From Pontederia crassipes (taxonomy: Eukaryota; Streptophyta; Magnoliopsida; Commelinales; Pontederiaceae): a DNA stretch of 64,000 nt. The stretch is taken from assembly GCA_030549335.1 (NCBI GenBank), contig CM060195.1, forward strand, positions 13,998,501-14,062,500, written 5' to 3'. The translations under genes were made by a program, and so were the position numbers. Positions 10,597 to 21,076 of this stretch are shown here, one piece after another; the stretch's first letter is position 1, and the number at the start of each line of letters is the position of its first letter. The notes under the pieces are model-generated. The model searched no databases and was not told the DNA's origin. It saw only the letters and a list, made by a program, of their open reading frames with translations.

Positions 10597-11914
10597 AGAA
10601 TATTTTATTAATTAATTTCTGATTTTTATGAATTATTAGGAGATGTAAATAAATTGTAAATAATTCTCTGTGCATATGTATTAATTGTTTTAATTATTTT
10701 TGTGAATAAACTAACATTTTTTTTCTTTTGCAGACAAAGGTCACGATAATTTTTTTTATTTGTCTACTTTCGGTTTAAATCCGACGCCGATTGAATTTTC
10801 CGAATTACAGTGTCGACCTATGATTTTACGACCGAGATTTAATGTGTCGGCTTTATTAATTTTACGGCCTCGCAATGAATAATTTCTGAGTTCTAAACTT
10901 TCAATTTTTACGGCCGTAATGTTTTTATCCGAACATTGTTTTACGTCATGGAATTGATTTCGTTGTTTTACGACCGTAGAGAATCTTCTTAATTCACTTC
11001 GGCCGTAATGATTCAATTTTTATTTCGGCCGAAACCCTATTTTTCTTTACGGCCTCGTTTTATCTCGGCCGATGTGACTTCATCTTAATTGACAATTGAA
11101 TTTTTTTACGGCCGAGAATTGATCTCATGTTTTTCTTTTACGGCCGTAAAAATTTCTGAACATTTGTTTTTTATGCCATCTTACGACCCCAATTTATTTG
11201 TGATTTTTTTTCATTCTCGGCCGTAACATTATAATAGTTTGAACTTTTGATTTGACTTTGTTTTGGCCGAAGCGATTTAGTTTGTCTCGGCCGTAATGGA
11301 TCATCCGACATGGATTTTACTCCTTTTCGGCCGATTTATATGTGTTGATGTTTTACCTCTCATTGTTTTACGGCCGATATGAACTATATTCTTTGTCGGC
11401 CGAAATGATTCATTTGGCAACATTTCATTCAATTTTTTTTTTCGGCCGAGATAATTCATGACCATGCTAATTTTTACGCCTTCACGTTGAATTCTTTTGA
11501 CACTGTTTCAATATTTTTACGGCCGAACGAGCTTAGAATTACTAATCTAATTTCGGCCGTAAATCTATTTCTGTAATTACGGCCGATCAATCTTATTTCT
11601 TCTCTGAAAATAATTTTTGATTGTCTGATTATTAACTCTATGACCGCAAATTAGTTCGGACTTATTTTGTGCGATTTCTTACATCATTATAAATTCTTTC
11701 GGTCGATATTAATTTTTGGTATTCGTATTGGTTTGAAGAATTTCTGAAAAGTTTCTCTCGAAAATTAATTTTAAATTTTCAAATTCTATCATGCCGAAAG
11801 ACTTTATTTGTAAAAAACTCATCTTTCGTGACCTATTATCTGAATTTCTTTCTTCTTGTATATATTTTATTTTATTCTTTTATCTTACTGAAAATTGGTT
11901 GTTGCAGGTACTAA
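10597..11914 (+). repeat. Untranslated leader with TTACGGCC motif repeats
   Basis: About 1.3 kb of T-rich leader carries many copies of TTACGGCC(G/T), TCGGCCGTAA and the full palindrome TTACGGCCGTAA, chiefly 10740-11600. It ends in a pyrimidine-rich stretch and TTGCAG (11902-11907), which looks like a 3' splice site. An in-frame TAA (11912-11914) follows directly, so splicing at that AG could not add an upstream coding exon to gag. Confidence 0.75.
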
Positions 11915-14371
11915 TTGAAAATTAAATCACAACCAATCCTGGAATCTTCTGATAAGCGCACTAGAAGTTCAAATCCACTGTTGGAATTTGATCCTGAAAT
12001 TGAAAGAACCTATCGTCGATTACGAAGAAATATAAGAAAAATGGCGGAACAAGCACGCGACAATCAGAGACTGGAGCAACAGAATGAACTGGTTCCACCA
12101 TATAATAATCGGCGAGAAGATGAAGCAGAACTTTCTATGAGAGAATATGTCTCGGCCAGATACAGTGACCGAGAATCATGCATCGTGCTGCCTGATATTA
12201 ACGCAAATAATTTTGAGATAAATCCCGCAATCGTGAGGATGATACAAGCATCCCAATTTGGAGGAGGATTTCATGAAGACCCTCACGATCACCTTGACAA
12301 ATTTCTTGCCACTCTAAGCACCTTTAGAAATAATAATGTTGCTTCTGAAGTTATTCGTTTATTATTATTTCCTCAATCTTTACGTGACAAAGCTTCCACT
12401 TGGTTTAAAACTTTGCCTGCAGGAACAATTCATTCTTGGTTGGAGCTGGTAGAAAAGTTTGTTGGAAAATATTGCCCACCACAAAAGGCAGGCAAATATC
12501 GAAGAGAATTGAGGACATTTGTTCAAGACGATAACGAGACGTTATATGAAGCCTGGGAACGATATAAGGAACTGCTGGCCAGAGTTCCTGACAATAGAAT
12601 TCCAAAGTGGCAAGTGATGGAAGATTTCTACCATGGATTGCGAGCTGCAGAACAAGATAAGCTCGATCAATCAGCAGGAGGGACAGTACTGGGATCTAAA
12701 CGTCCTAGTGAGATACAAGATATTATTGAAGCTGTAGCCCTCAAGTCAAGTCAAGAAAGGAGACCACCTCGCCGAACTCATGATGTGCATGCTACAAAAA
12801 GTAAAAATTCTTCTGAAGTAGTGACTCAGCTGGAGTCACTTAATCAAAAATTTGAGCAGATGATGTCATTAATGGTGTGCAATAACTGTGGAGGAGGACA
12901 TGCGAGCAATTATTGTCCTCAAGGTAACATTTCTAATCCTGATCATATTAAAAATGCTAACTTTGTCTCCAATCCATTTTTCAGGAATAATGACTATGGT
13001 TGGAGGAACAATCAGAAGTTTCCTTACAGGACAAACCAAGGGCAAGTTTTTGAGAAATTTCAGAATCAAGCTCATCCACAAAATTATACACTTTTGAGAA
13101 AACAACAAGAAGCTCCTGTCCAACAATCGACTAATCCTATGGAAGAAATGATGGCAAGAGTTATTGACACTATGCAAACCATACAGAAGACAATGGAAAC
13201 AAGGGCAAACAATCAAGATGCTACAATCAGGAATTTAGAAATGCAAATAGGACAGATGGCCAATATGATGGCAGGACGTGCACCAGGGACTCTTCCAAGC
13301 AATACAGAGAAAAATCCTAAAGAAGAGACCAAAGCTGTAACTCTTAGAAGTGGGAAACAATTGAGAAGTCTGAGATCAGATTTTCCGCCAAGAATAATTG
13401 ATCATAAAGAAGAAACTGAAGCATTAAAGACACAAGATCAGACTACTGAAGAGATCAATCTGAAGAAAAGAGAAACTGACAATTCAAAAAATACCAACAT
13501 AAAGGATCTGCCCTATCCACAGAAATTTCGTAAAGAACAACTAGATAAGCAATTTTCTCGCTTTCTTGATATTCTGAAGCAATTATCTATTAATATTCCT
13601 TTTCATGAAGCTTTACAGATGATGCCGAGCTATGCTAAATTCATGAAGGATATATTATCCTCAAAAAGAAAGTTTGAAAACACTGGGAGAGTAATGTTGA
13701 CATCGGAGTGTAGTGCCATTTATGATCGAGATATACCTAAAAAAATGAAGGATCCAGGAACCTTCACCATACCTTGCACTATAGGAAAATTCTTTTGTGC
13801 ACAAGCTTTATGTGATCTTGGTGCTAGTATAAGTTTAATGCCTTACTCTATATTTGTGCAGCTAGGTTATGGAGAACTAGAAGAAACAAGCATTACTCTT
13901 CAATTTGCAGATTCTTCATGCAAAAGACCCCAAGGAATATTAAGAGATGTTTTGGTAAAAGTTGATAAATTTATTTTTCCTGCAGATTTTATTGTTCTGG
14001 ATATGAAGGCAGATGAAAAAACCCCTATCATCCTCGGGAGACCATTTCTAGCCACAGGAAATGCACTTATAGATGTTCAACAAGGGATGCTCACACTTCG
14101 CGTCAACAACAAAGACATCACTTTCAATATAAAAAATTCTCTCAAACAACCTTTTGATCACTCATCCTGTTATGCTATTGATTCTATAGAAGATGACACG
14201 ACTGATGCTTTTGATGATATTGTTGCAGATTTTGTTTCGGATCCATATGCCAAGGAAGCTTTGGAAATGATGGAGGATTTTAGAGAAATTGTGGGAGAGG
14301 ATAATGTGCCAATAACAACAGAGACATTCGAGGACGAAATTGAAAAATTGGATTGTCCTCCAAAATTCTAA
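11915..14371 (+). CDS. gag: Gag-protease (first part of the Gag-Pol polyprotein, ended by a nonsense codon)
   Basis: The open frame starts right after a TAA with codon TTG (11915); its first ATG is 12041 (MAEQARDNQRLEQ). The 42 codons before that ATG are conserved in the outer element, so the true start is uncertain. Domains: retrotransposon Gag around codons 100-270 (FGGGFHEDPHDHLDKFLATL), then an Athila-type zinc knuckle CNNCGGGHASNYC near codon 322. After a variable linker comes an aspartic protease with DLGAS near codon 634 and the [10 protein letters not shown] strand. Codon 819 is TAA (14369-14371), where the outer element has GAA. The frame then continues into pol, so this is one polyprotein gene split by a point mutation rather than a natural gag terminus. 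Confidence 0.9.
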   Translation: MKIKSQPILESSDKRTRSSNPLLEFDPEIERTYRRLRRNIRKMAEQARDNQRLEQQNELVPPYNNRREDEAELSMREYVSARYSDRESCIVLPDINANNFEINPAIVRMIQASQFGGGFHEDPHDHLDKFLATLSTFRNNNVASEVIRLLLFPQSLRDKASTWFKTLPAGTIHSWLELVEKFVGKYCPPQKAGKYRRELRTFVQDDNETLYEAWERYKELLARVPDNRIPKWQVMEDFYHGLRAAEQDKLDQSAGGTVLGSKRPSEIQDIIEAVALKSSQERRPPRRTHDVHATKSKNSSEVVTQLESLNQKFEQMMSLMVCNNCGGGHASNYCPQGNISNPDHIKNANFVSNPFFRNNDYGWRNNQKFPYRTNQGQVFEKFQNQAHPQNYTLLRKQQEAPVQQSTNPMEEMMARVIDTMQTIQKTMETRANNQDATIRNLEMQIGQMANMMAGRAPGTLPSNTEKNPKEETKAVTLRSGKQLRSLRSDFPPRIIDHKEETEALKTQDQTTEEINLKKRETDNSKNTNIKDLPYPQKFRKEQLDKQFSRFLDILKQLSINIPFHEALQMMPSYAKFMKDILSSKRKFENTGRVMLTSECSAIYDRDIPKKMKDPGTFTIPCTIGKFFCAQALCDLGASISLMPYSIFVQLGYGELEETSITLQFADSSCKRPQGILRDVLVKVDKFIFPADFIVLDMKADEKTPIILGRPFLATGNALIDVQQGMLTLRVNNKDITFNIKNSLKQPFDHSSCYAIDSIEDDTTDAFDDIVADFVSDPYAKEALEMMEDFREIVGEDNVPITTETFEDEIEKLDCPPKF

Positions 14372-17272
14372 CTTAAAGAACTTCCATCTCATTTAAGATA
14401 TGCTTTTCTTGAAAACAACACTTACCCAGTTATCATATCTGCTGACTTGACAGATGACATGGAGAATAAACTTCTGGAAGTATTAAGGCAACACAAGAAA
14501 GCAATTGCTTGGTCTATTTCAGATATCAGGGGAATCTCTCCTACAATTTGCATGCACAAGATTTTGATGGAGGATAATGCCAAACCAATTGCTCAATATC
14601 AAAGAAGGCTCAACCCAACTTTAAAGGAAGTTGTAAGAAAGGAGGTAATCAAACTCCTTGATGCAGGTATCATATATGCCATTTCTGATAGTTCATGGAT
14701 AAGTCCTGTGCAGGTAGTTCCTAAGAAAGGAGGAATCACCGTAGTAAGTAACAAAAATAATGAATTAGTTCCTCAAAGAACAATTACAGGTTGGAGAGTC
14801 TGTATAGACTATAGGAAGCTTAATGATGCTACCCGCAAAGATCATTTTCCATTACCTTTTATTGACCAAATGTTGGAGCGTGTTGCAGGTCGTAGCTTTT
14901 ATTGTTTTCTAGATGGCTATTCTGGATACAATCAAATAGCAGTAGCACCTGAGGATCAAGAAAATACAACGTTCACATGTCCATATGGAACGTTTGCCTA
15001 TAGAAGAATGCCATTTGGTCTATGCAACGCTCCAGCAACATTCCAAAGATGCATGATGTCAATCTTTGCAGATATGAATGAGAAGATACTCGAAGTTTTC
15101 ATGGATGATTTTACACTTTTTGGTAGCTCTTTTAATAACTGTTTGGATAACCTATCTCTAGTTTTGCAGAGATGTGAAGAAACGAATTTGGTCCTTAACT
15201 GGGAGAAATGCCACTTCATGGTTAAGGAGGGTATAGTTCTTGGCCACAAAATTTCAGAAAAAGGAATTGAAGTAGATAAGGCCAAGATAGATGTTATTGC
15301 AAATCTGCCTCCTCCAACCAATGTGAAGGGCATTCGAAGCTTCCTTGGGCACGCAGGATTTTATCGCCGTTTTATCAAAGATTTTTCAAAAATGGCTAAA
15401 CCCTTAACTAATCTTCTTGCTAAGGACACAAAATTTGATTTTAATTCAGATTGTCTTGCTGCCTTTAATTTATTAAAGGAAATGCTAATTTCTGCACCTG
15501 TTGTTGTTGCACCAGACTGGTCTCTACCATTCGAGATGATGTGTGACACGAGTGATGGTGCTATTGGAGCTGTGTTGGGGCAAAGAAAGGATAAAACATT
15601 TCATGTCATATATTATGCAAGCCGAACATTGAATGCTGCCCAACTAAATTATGCAACAACAGAGAAGGAGTTTCTTGCTATTATTTTTGCTTTTGACAAG
15701 TTTAGATCATATCTAATTTGTTCAAAAATTATTGTATACACAGATCATGCAGCCATCAAGCACTTGATGAGCAAACAAGATGCCAAACCTAGACTGATCC
15801 GATGGATACTACTTTTGCAAGAGTTCGATGTGGAAGTAAAAGACAAAAAAGGGACTGAGAACTTATTAGCTGATCACCTATCTCGGTTGGAGCCATCTCC
15901 AAGAGAAGTCACAGACATACTTGAAGAATTCCCAGACGAGAAACTTTTTTCTATCTCTACAAATTTTCAAATTTATGACACTACTCCATGGTTCGCTGAT
16001 TTTGCTAATTACCTTGCAGGACATTACATTCCAAAGGGCATGACCACTCATCAAAAAAGGAAATTCTTACCTGATGTTAAGAATTATCACTGGGAAGATC
16101 CTTACCTTTTTCGATTATGTGCAGATCAAATAGTTCGAAGATGTGTTCAAGAAGATGAGATTGATAATATCCTAAGTCATTGCCACGATGGACAAGCTGG
16201 AGGTCACTTTGGACCCAATCGAACAGCAGCTAAAGTACTTGAATGTGGACTATATTGGCCAACCATTTACAGAGATGCAAGAAACTACTGTAAGTATTGT
16301 GACAAATGTCAAAGGACAGGTAATATTTATCGTCGAGATGAAATGCCTCTCACAAATATTTTACAGTGCGATATTTTTGATGTTTGGGGCATCGACTTTA
16401 TGGGACCATTCCCTAAATCCTTTAACAACCAATACATCTTAGTGGCGGTTGATTATGTTTCCAAATGGGTAGAAGCTGTAGCCACACCAACAAATGAGGC
16501 CAAGGTAGTTGCCAACTTTCTAAGAAAAAATATTTTTACTCGATTTGGAACACCTAGGACTATCATAAGTGACAATGGAACACATTTCTGCAATAAAATA
16601 ATGTCAACTCTTCTTAATAGATTTGGAGTCAAACATTTTTTGAGTACACCATATCATGCCCAATCTTGTGGACAAGTGGAAATTTCAAATAGAGAGATAA
16701 AAAGGATTCTAGAGAAAACTGTAAATTCATCTAGGAAAGACTGGTCTTTGAAATTAGATGATGCACTCTGGGCATATATGACTGCTTTTAAAACACCCAT
16801 AGGTACTTCTCCTTATAAATTAGTTTTTGGAAAAGCATGTCACCTTCCTGTAGAACTAGAACACAGGGCTTATTGGGCAATAAAATTTTTAAATATGAAT
16901 CTAAAATCATCACAATCTGAAAGGTTATTACAATTAAATGAGCTTGATGAATTTAGACAATATGCATACGAAAACAGTAAGCTATATAAAGAACGCACAA
17001 AAAATTTACATGACCTGCATATCAAACATAAAGAATTTTTACCTGGTCAACAAGTACTTCTTTATAATAGCAAACTCAGATTATTTCCTGGAAAACTTAA
17101 ATCAAGATGGACCGGACCTTATGTTATAATTAATTGTTCACCATATGGAACTTTTGAGATTGAATCATTAGACAAAAAACAAAGACTCAAAGTGAATGGA
17201 CATAGATTGAAACTTTATCATGGTGGCACTTATTATCATAACCTTTCTATGATCACTCTCTATGATGTGTGA
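14372..17272 (+). CDS. pol: Pol: reverse transcriptase, RNase H, integrase (same frame as gag)
   Basis: It is in phase with gag-protease; the first ATG after the nonsense codon is 14447, giving 941 codons. Counting from there, RT has LDGYSGY with D156 and FMDD at 218-221. RNase H has CDTSD, TEKE and YTDH. Integrase has an HHCC-type region ending CKYCDKC, then D650, D709 and E745, a D-x58-D-x35-E spacing matching active integrases, and a GPY/F tail (SRWTGPY). No chromodomain is seen. Apart from the upstream stop I see no disabling change, so a readthrough product or a helper-supplied Gag could in principle support it. Translation from an internal ATG alone would not make a normal polyprotein. 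Confidence 0.92.
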   Translation, partial: LKELPSHLRYAFLENNTYPVIISADLTDDMENKLLEVLRQHKKAIAWSISDIRGISPTICMHKILMEDNAKPIAQYQRRLNPTLKEVVRKEVIKLLDAGIIYAISDSSWISPVQVVPKKGGITVVSNKNNELVPQRTITGWRVCIDYRKLNDATRKDHFPLPFIDQMLERVAGRSFYCFLDGYSGYNQIAVAPEDQENTTFTCPYGTFAYRRMPFGLCNAPATFQRCMMSIFADMNEKILEVFMDDFTLFGSSFNNCLDNLSLVLQRCEETNLVLNWEKCHFMVKEGIVLGHKISEKGIEVDKAKIDVIANLPPPTNVKGIRSFLGHAGFYRRFIKDFSKMAKPLTNLLAKDTKFDFNSDCLAAFNLLKEMLISAPVVVAPDWSLPFEMMCDTSDGAIGAVLGQRKDKTFHVIYYASRTLNAAQLNYATTEKEFLAIIFAFDKFRSYLICSKIIVYTDHAAIKHLMSKQDAKPRLIRWILLLQEFDVEVKDKKGTENLLADHLSRLEPSPREVTDILEEFPDEKLFSISTNFQIYDTTPWFADFANYLAGHYIPKGMTTHQKRKFLPDVKNYHWEDPYLFRLCADQIVRRCVQEDEIDNILSHCHDGQAGGHFGPNRTAAKVLECGLYWPTIYRDARNYCKYCDKCQRTGNIYRRDEMPLTNILQCDIFDVWGIDFMGPFPKSFNNQYILVAVDYVSKWVEAVATPTNEAKVVANFLRKNIFTRFGTPRTIISDNGTHFCNKIMSTLLNRFGVKHFLSTPYHAQSCGQVEISNREIKRILEKTVNSSRKDWSLKLDDALWAYMTAFKTPIGTSPYKLVFGKACHLPVELEHRAYWAIKFLNMNLKSSQSERLLQLNELDEFRQYAYENSKLYKERTKNLHDLHIKHKEFLPGQQVLLYNSKLRLFPGKLKSRWTGPYVIINCSPYGTFEIESLDKKQRLKVNGHRLKLYHGGTYYHNLSMITLYDV

Positions 17273-18260
17273 AATTTTCATCAGAACTAAGTCAAGCTGA
17301 CGACTATAAATCAGAACTATTTTTATCCTTTTTATTTATTTTGTGATAATAGTTTTATTTTGTTGAGTCATCTGCGGAAGGAGAGACCTCGGACAATCGG
17401 CCAAGCTCTTACGACATGACCCTTCACGTTGGAAAGGTAAGTTTACGCCCGAAGTTTCATCTATAAATTTTGACCCTTTCCACATCTTTACAGATCTAAA
17501 TCTTCGGCCAAGCTTTACTTCTTACGGCCGAGGTTCTTCATCGACTTACGGACGAACGAAAAGCCATTACGGCCGAGCCTCTGTTCCTTACGGACGAAGT
17601 CTCAAACGCCAACCGCCGATCCTTACGCCCAAAGTTCCATGCCACCTGTACTCCTTACGGCCGAAGTTGCAACCCTACTGTGCATTACGGCCGAAGTTCC
17701 GGAGCCTCAACACCGCGCCGCCCTCTATGCATTACGGCCATTTCTTACGGCCGGAGACGATCCATTACGCTCCGGGTTCGTTACGGTCGGTCTTCCACCG
17801 CACACCGACATTTATTACGGCCGAGCCTCTTTCCCTTATGGCTGAAGTTTCACCATTACGCCCTGTGCGTTACGGCCAAGCTTCCACGCCGATTTCGTCT
17901 TACGGCCGAAGAACCGACACTGTCACCGCCGCTTCCTTACGCCCAAAGTGCCACCACCTATTCGTTACGGCCGAACCAACTCCTTACGGCCGAAGTTTCA
18001 CCATTACGGCCAATTTCTTACGGCCGAGATTGCACGGCTAAGATCTTTATCAACAAAATTTTGCGGCCAAGCTTTTACGGCCAAGACTCTCCATTATCGG
18101 CCGAGATCCATCAATTATCGGCCAAGATCTCCTCTCACCGACACCATTTGCGGCCGACACCTTCATCGATATATATATTGAGGCCGAGCATCTCTCCACC
18201 GACAATAAATCCGGTTGTGTCTTTTCCCTTTTCTTTATTTTCGTTTCTTTAAATTTTCCT
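17273..18260 (+). repeat. Post-pol motif array (TTACGGCCGAR), no ATHILA-like gene
   Basis: After the pol stop, about 1 kb carries more than ten TTACGGCCGA(A/G) copies mixed with TTACGCCCAAR, mainly 17520-18180. Downstream it joins the sequence AATCCGGTTGTGTCTTTTCC, which in the outer element lies just after the ATHILA-like gene. That gene has therefore been lost here, or was never present. Overlapping frames of 68-190 codons in this stretch are artefacts of the stop-free motif. Confidence 0.75.
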
Positions 18261-18297
18261 TTTTATTAAGTATGTATCACTTTCCCTTGCTGGCTTA

Positions 18298-18336
18298 ACA
18301 CTGAGGACAGTGTCTGGTTCAAGCTTGGGGGAGTTT
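18298..18336 (+). other. Internal AGGA hairpin and polypurine tract
   Basis: ACACTG-AGGA-CAGTGT (18298-18313) is followed after 7 nt by AAGCTTGGGGGAGTTT (18321-18336). It is the same as the outer element's internal copy and nearly repeats the LTR-proximal tract at 19415. Confidence 0.75.
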
Positions 18337-18827
18337 GCATTCCATGCATTGCATCTTTCTGTTTATTTGCTTATGTCTGCATCTATTTATAAAAAAAAAA
18401 ATCCAAAAAATTTTTTAAAAAAATACCATTGCATGCATTTATTTTTGCTACCATCTTACTAACTTTTGTCTTACTGTTTTAATTATCTTTAAGTAAAAGT
18501 TCAAAGACACGTCGTTAATTGATGAAATTTGAATACTTTTCTTTCTTATCACTTGCTATTTTAGTATCAAACTTATGGACTATGTGCCTATGCTAAGTAG
18601 AATTATGAATGACTAGACGACAAAACCATATTCATGCCTTTTTATTTCTTTTAAGTCTTGATAATAGTAGCCTTCTTATTGATCATATCAAGTACTTTTT
18701 GAGCTTATAAAAATTGAAAGTGAATAAGAAAAGAAGGGTTAGTTAAACCCCAACAAATGAAAATAAAAAAAAAAAGATGAATAAAATTATGTGTAGGTAC
18801 AAAAGTGTTATCCGGAACCAAAGTGTG

Positions 18828-19095
18828 TTCGGGTAATTAGATCCGTAGGGGTTCATGCCTGGCGACCTAAGGGCAACTGCTCTGGGATCCGTCGATCGAA
18901 AACCTGCTACATGGACCATCTTGTGGAATATGGAGAAGCACAGGAGTACTGAACCATGGCTAAGTTCGAACTCTTCATTCAGAACCTTGGTTGTTCGGGC
19001 AAGTAAACTCGAGGGGTGCTTTATCACCTGGTGCCCTAAGGTCTTCTGGTCTGGGAGTCATCAGTCTAAAGCCCGCTACATGGACTTCCTTGTGT
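18828..19095 (+). repeat. Conserved ~100-bp non-coding block, two copies
   Basis: Copy 1 is 18828-18926 and copy 2 is 18994-19095. Both start TTCGGG(T/C)AA, share a CCTAAGG core and CTGGGA, and end in GCTACATGGAC then CTTGTG. About half the positions differ, with the ends and core kept. The outer element has the same pair and element E has one copy (27205-27303). Confidence 0.7.
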
Positions 19096-19390
19096 AATCC
19101 TGCTTGAAGATTAGAACTTTTAAATGATTAAAAATGAAAAGAAAAAGTTTTAAGCTCAATTAGTACTTATGTGTTCAATATTAATGCTATTATTTAATAG
19201 ACAATTTATTTTACAAGGCTGAATTTGAGATTGTTTAAATTTGTGTAGCATTCAGAACCTCTATAAAGCTAAGTACATGGAAAATGATAAGATACTAAGT
19301 AGTAGGTGTGCAGAAGAATTGTATGAGAAAATTAGTCAGTTGACAATGTGGAGGCTACGATGGAACTTTCTTGAGCCTTGCTTTGAATTT

Positions 19391-19429
19391 TTGCTTGAGG
19401 ACAAGCAAGACTTTAAGCTTGGGGGAGTT
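19391..19429 (+). other. LTR-proximal AGGA hairpin and polypurine tract
   Basis: TTGCTTG-AGGA-CAAGCAA (19391-19408), then GACTTT, then AAGCTTGGGGGAGTT ending one base before the LTR TGATGC. This is the plus-strand priming site. Confidence 0.85.
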
Positions 19430-21071
19430 TGATGCATGCAAAATATAACATATTTTAGTTAATTATTTTAATTAAGTTTTTTATAATTTGATCATGGCAT
19501 GCATCATTTTTAGTCACTTTTAATCATAATTCCGGATTTATCAATTTTAATTATTAAAATCGCTGAATATTTTAATTGTGGATGGATTAACTATATTTTG
19601 ATAATTATTTGCAGGAAAATTCGAATCTCGGTCGAAATTCAAAGAAATTATTTCTTACGGTCGAGATTTGGCTTTACACCCAAGTCGTTACGGCCGAGAT
19701 TCAAAAGGAGTAACAAGATTTAATTCTTTGTTACGGCTAACATTTGAAGGCGTAAAGATAAATGTTTTTATCTTTTGGGCGTAACAGGAGAAGTCTTTCC
19801 TTACGGCTGAAATTTGGAGGGCGTAATGGCATGAAGATGAAGGGTGTAACAATCAAATGTTTTTATCTTTTGGGCGTAACAAGATTTAATTCTCTGTTTC
19901 GGCCGAGACTCTAAGGGAGTAAAAGATAAAAAGGATTTATCTTTGGGCGTAATGATAAAAGGATTTATCTTTGGCCGAGTTTATCTTATAATTTTAAATT
20001 CATCCGTACGATGTTACGGCCGAGATCAAATTGAAGGCCGTCCGCACCCTATAAATACGTGAAGAATCCATCGTTTCAAGGTGTGCTCTGAAGTTCAGGT
20101 TTCTTCCACGGCGAGTCGTGAGCTCTGCAGGCTACGACCAAGAGGAGAGAGGTGCGACGACTGGAGGTTGATCGCGACCCTGATCAAGTCCGAGAGGCTG
20201 CCCGACTGTCTGCCCAATTCGAGAGCTCTACTTCTATTTTGGGTGTAATTCTTTCGATTATTATTGTTATTTTGTTATTATCTCTCCAGAATTTCTAGGA
20301 TGAACTCCATGTTTTTAGGATTATTATTTTAGGAGATTATTAATTGAAGGGAAATGTTTGGACCCCATTTTATTTGTTTTAATCTTTTCTGATCAATTAT
20401 TAATTGTGCTTAATGCTTTAATATTAGTTAATTAAATTTCCGAATTAGGCTATACCAGTTTGTGGAGTGTTTAATTTCAAAATTTATTATACTAATTATA
20501 ATTGATTTTATTTGGAATTAATAATTGACATAAATTTGATAACTAGTGTGTGGAGAATCAAGTTTGTGTGGTCTATTAATCTATACCAGTTTGTGGAGTG
20601 ATTAATAGTCTAGAGAATTCAATTTAATGCATCTTAATTTTAATATGATTTTGGGGGTACCAGTCGTGGAGACTTCAATTCTTATTAAATTAAGATAGTT
20701 CTATATGATTAAATTGAGGGATGCCAATCGTGGAGACCACAAGTTAATCATGGTAGATTACTTTAGGGAGACTCTAATCCATCTTTAAAGATTAAATTTA
20801 TCTTTTATGGTTCAAATATTTATCCTGATCTATTTTCATCCTAAGGCCTAACTTCAACACCATTATCTTATCATTATCTTATTTTTTTTATTTTATTTCA
20901 TAAAACTTCTTTCCAAAAATTCATGTTTTTCCTCTCTTATTAATTTATAAATCCAGATATTGAATTAATAATATTCCTCGTGGGTTCGACACTCTTACTC
21001 CTTTTTACTATATTACTTGAGCGACTAGTGCACTTGCTAGCAAATTTTATTGTTACAAATACAACGCATCA
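19430..21071 (+). repeat. Element B 3' LTR
   Basis: TGATGCATGC...CAACGCATCA, 1642 bp. It contains the 58 bp missing from the 5' LTR (AT-rich, 19439-19496). The rest agrees almost perfectly with 9018-10575. The TATA box is at 20050-20057. Confidence 0.95.
20050..20057 (+). promoter_or_regulatory. TATA box in element B 3' LTR
   Basis: TATAAATA in the conserved CACCC...CGTGAAG context. If active it would read out of the element toward 21072 and beyond, antisense to the outer element's gag. Confidence 0.55.
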
Positions 21072-21076
21072 ATGGG
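21072..21076. repeat. Target-site duplication ATGGG, right copy
   Basis: Directly follows the GCATCA end of element B and matches 9000-9004. Confidence 0.95.

Larger units (their letters stand above)
9005..21071 (+). mobile_element. Element B: nearly intact Athila-like Ty3/gypsy retrotransposon (12,067 bp)
   Basis: The order is 5' LTR (1571 bp), PBS for tRNA-Asp, motif-rich leader, gag-protease-RT-RNaseH-integrase in one frame, motif-rich post-pol region, paired polypurine tracts and 3' LTR (1642 bp). It is flanked by ATGGG on both sides. The integrase-before-LTR gene order, the CX2CX3HX4C Gag finger and the [10 protein letters not shown] integrase motif fit the Athila lineage. It has no ATHILA ORF1-like gene, unlike the outer element. 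The LTR copies differ by a 58-bp deletion, a small indel and one substitution that I could find, so insertion was recent. Confidence 0.95.

Noticed and set aside
17639-18252. Four overlapping plus-strand frames after pol in element B
   Set aside because: Same artefact of the motif array; not a diverged env-like protein.
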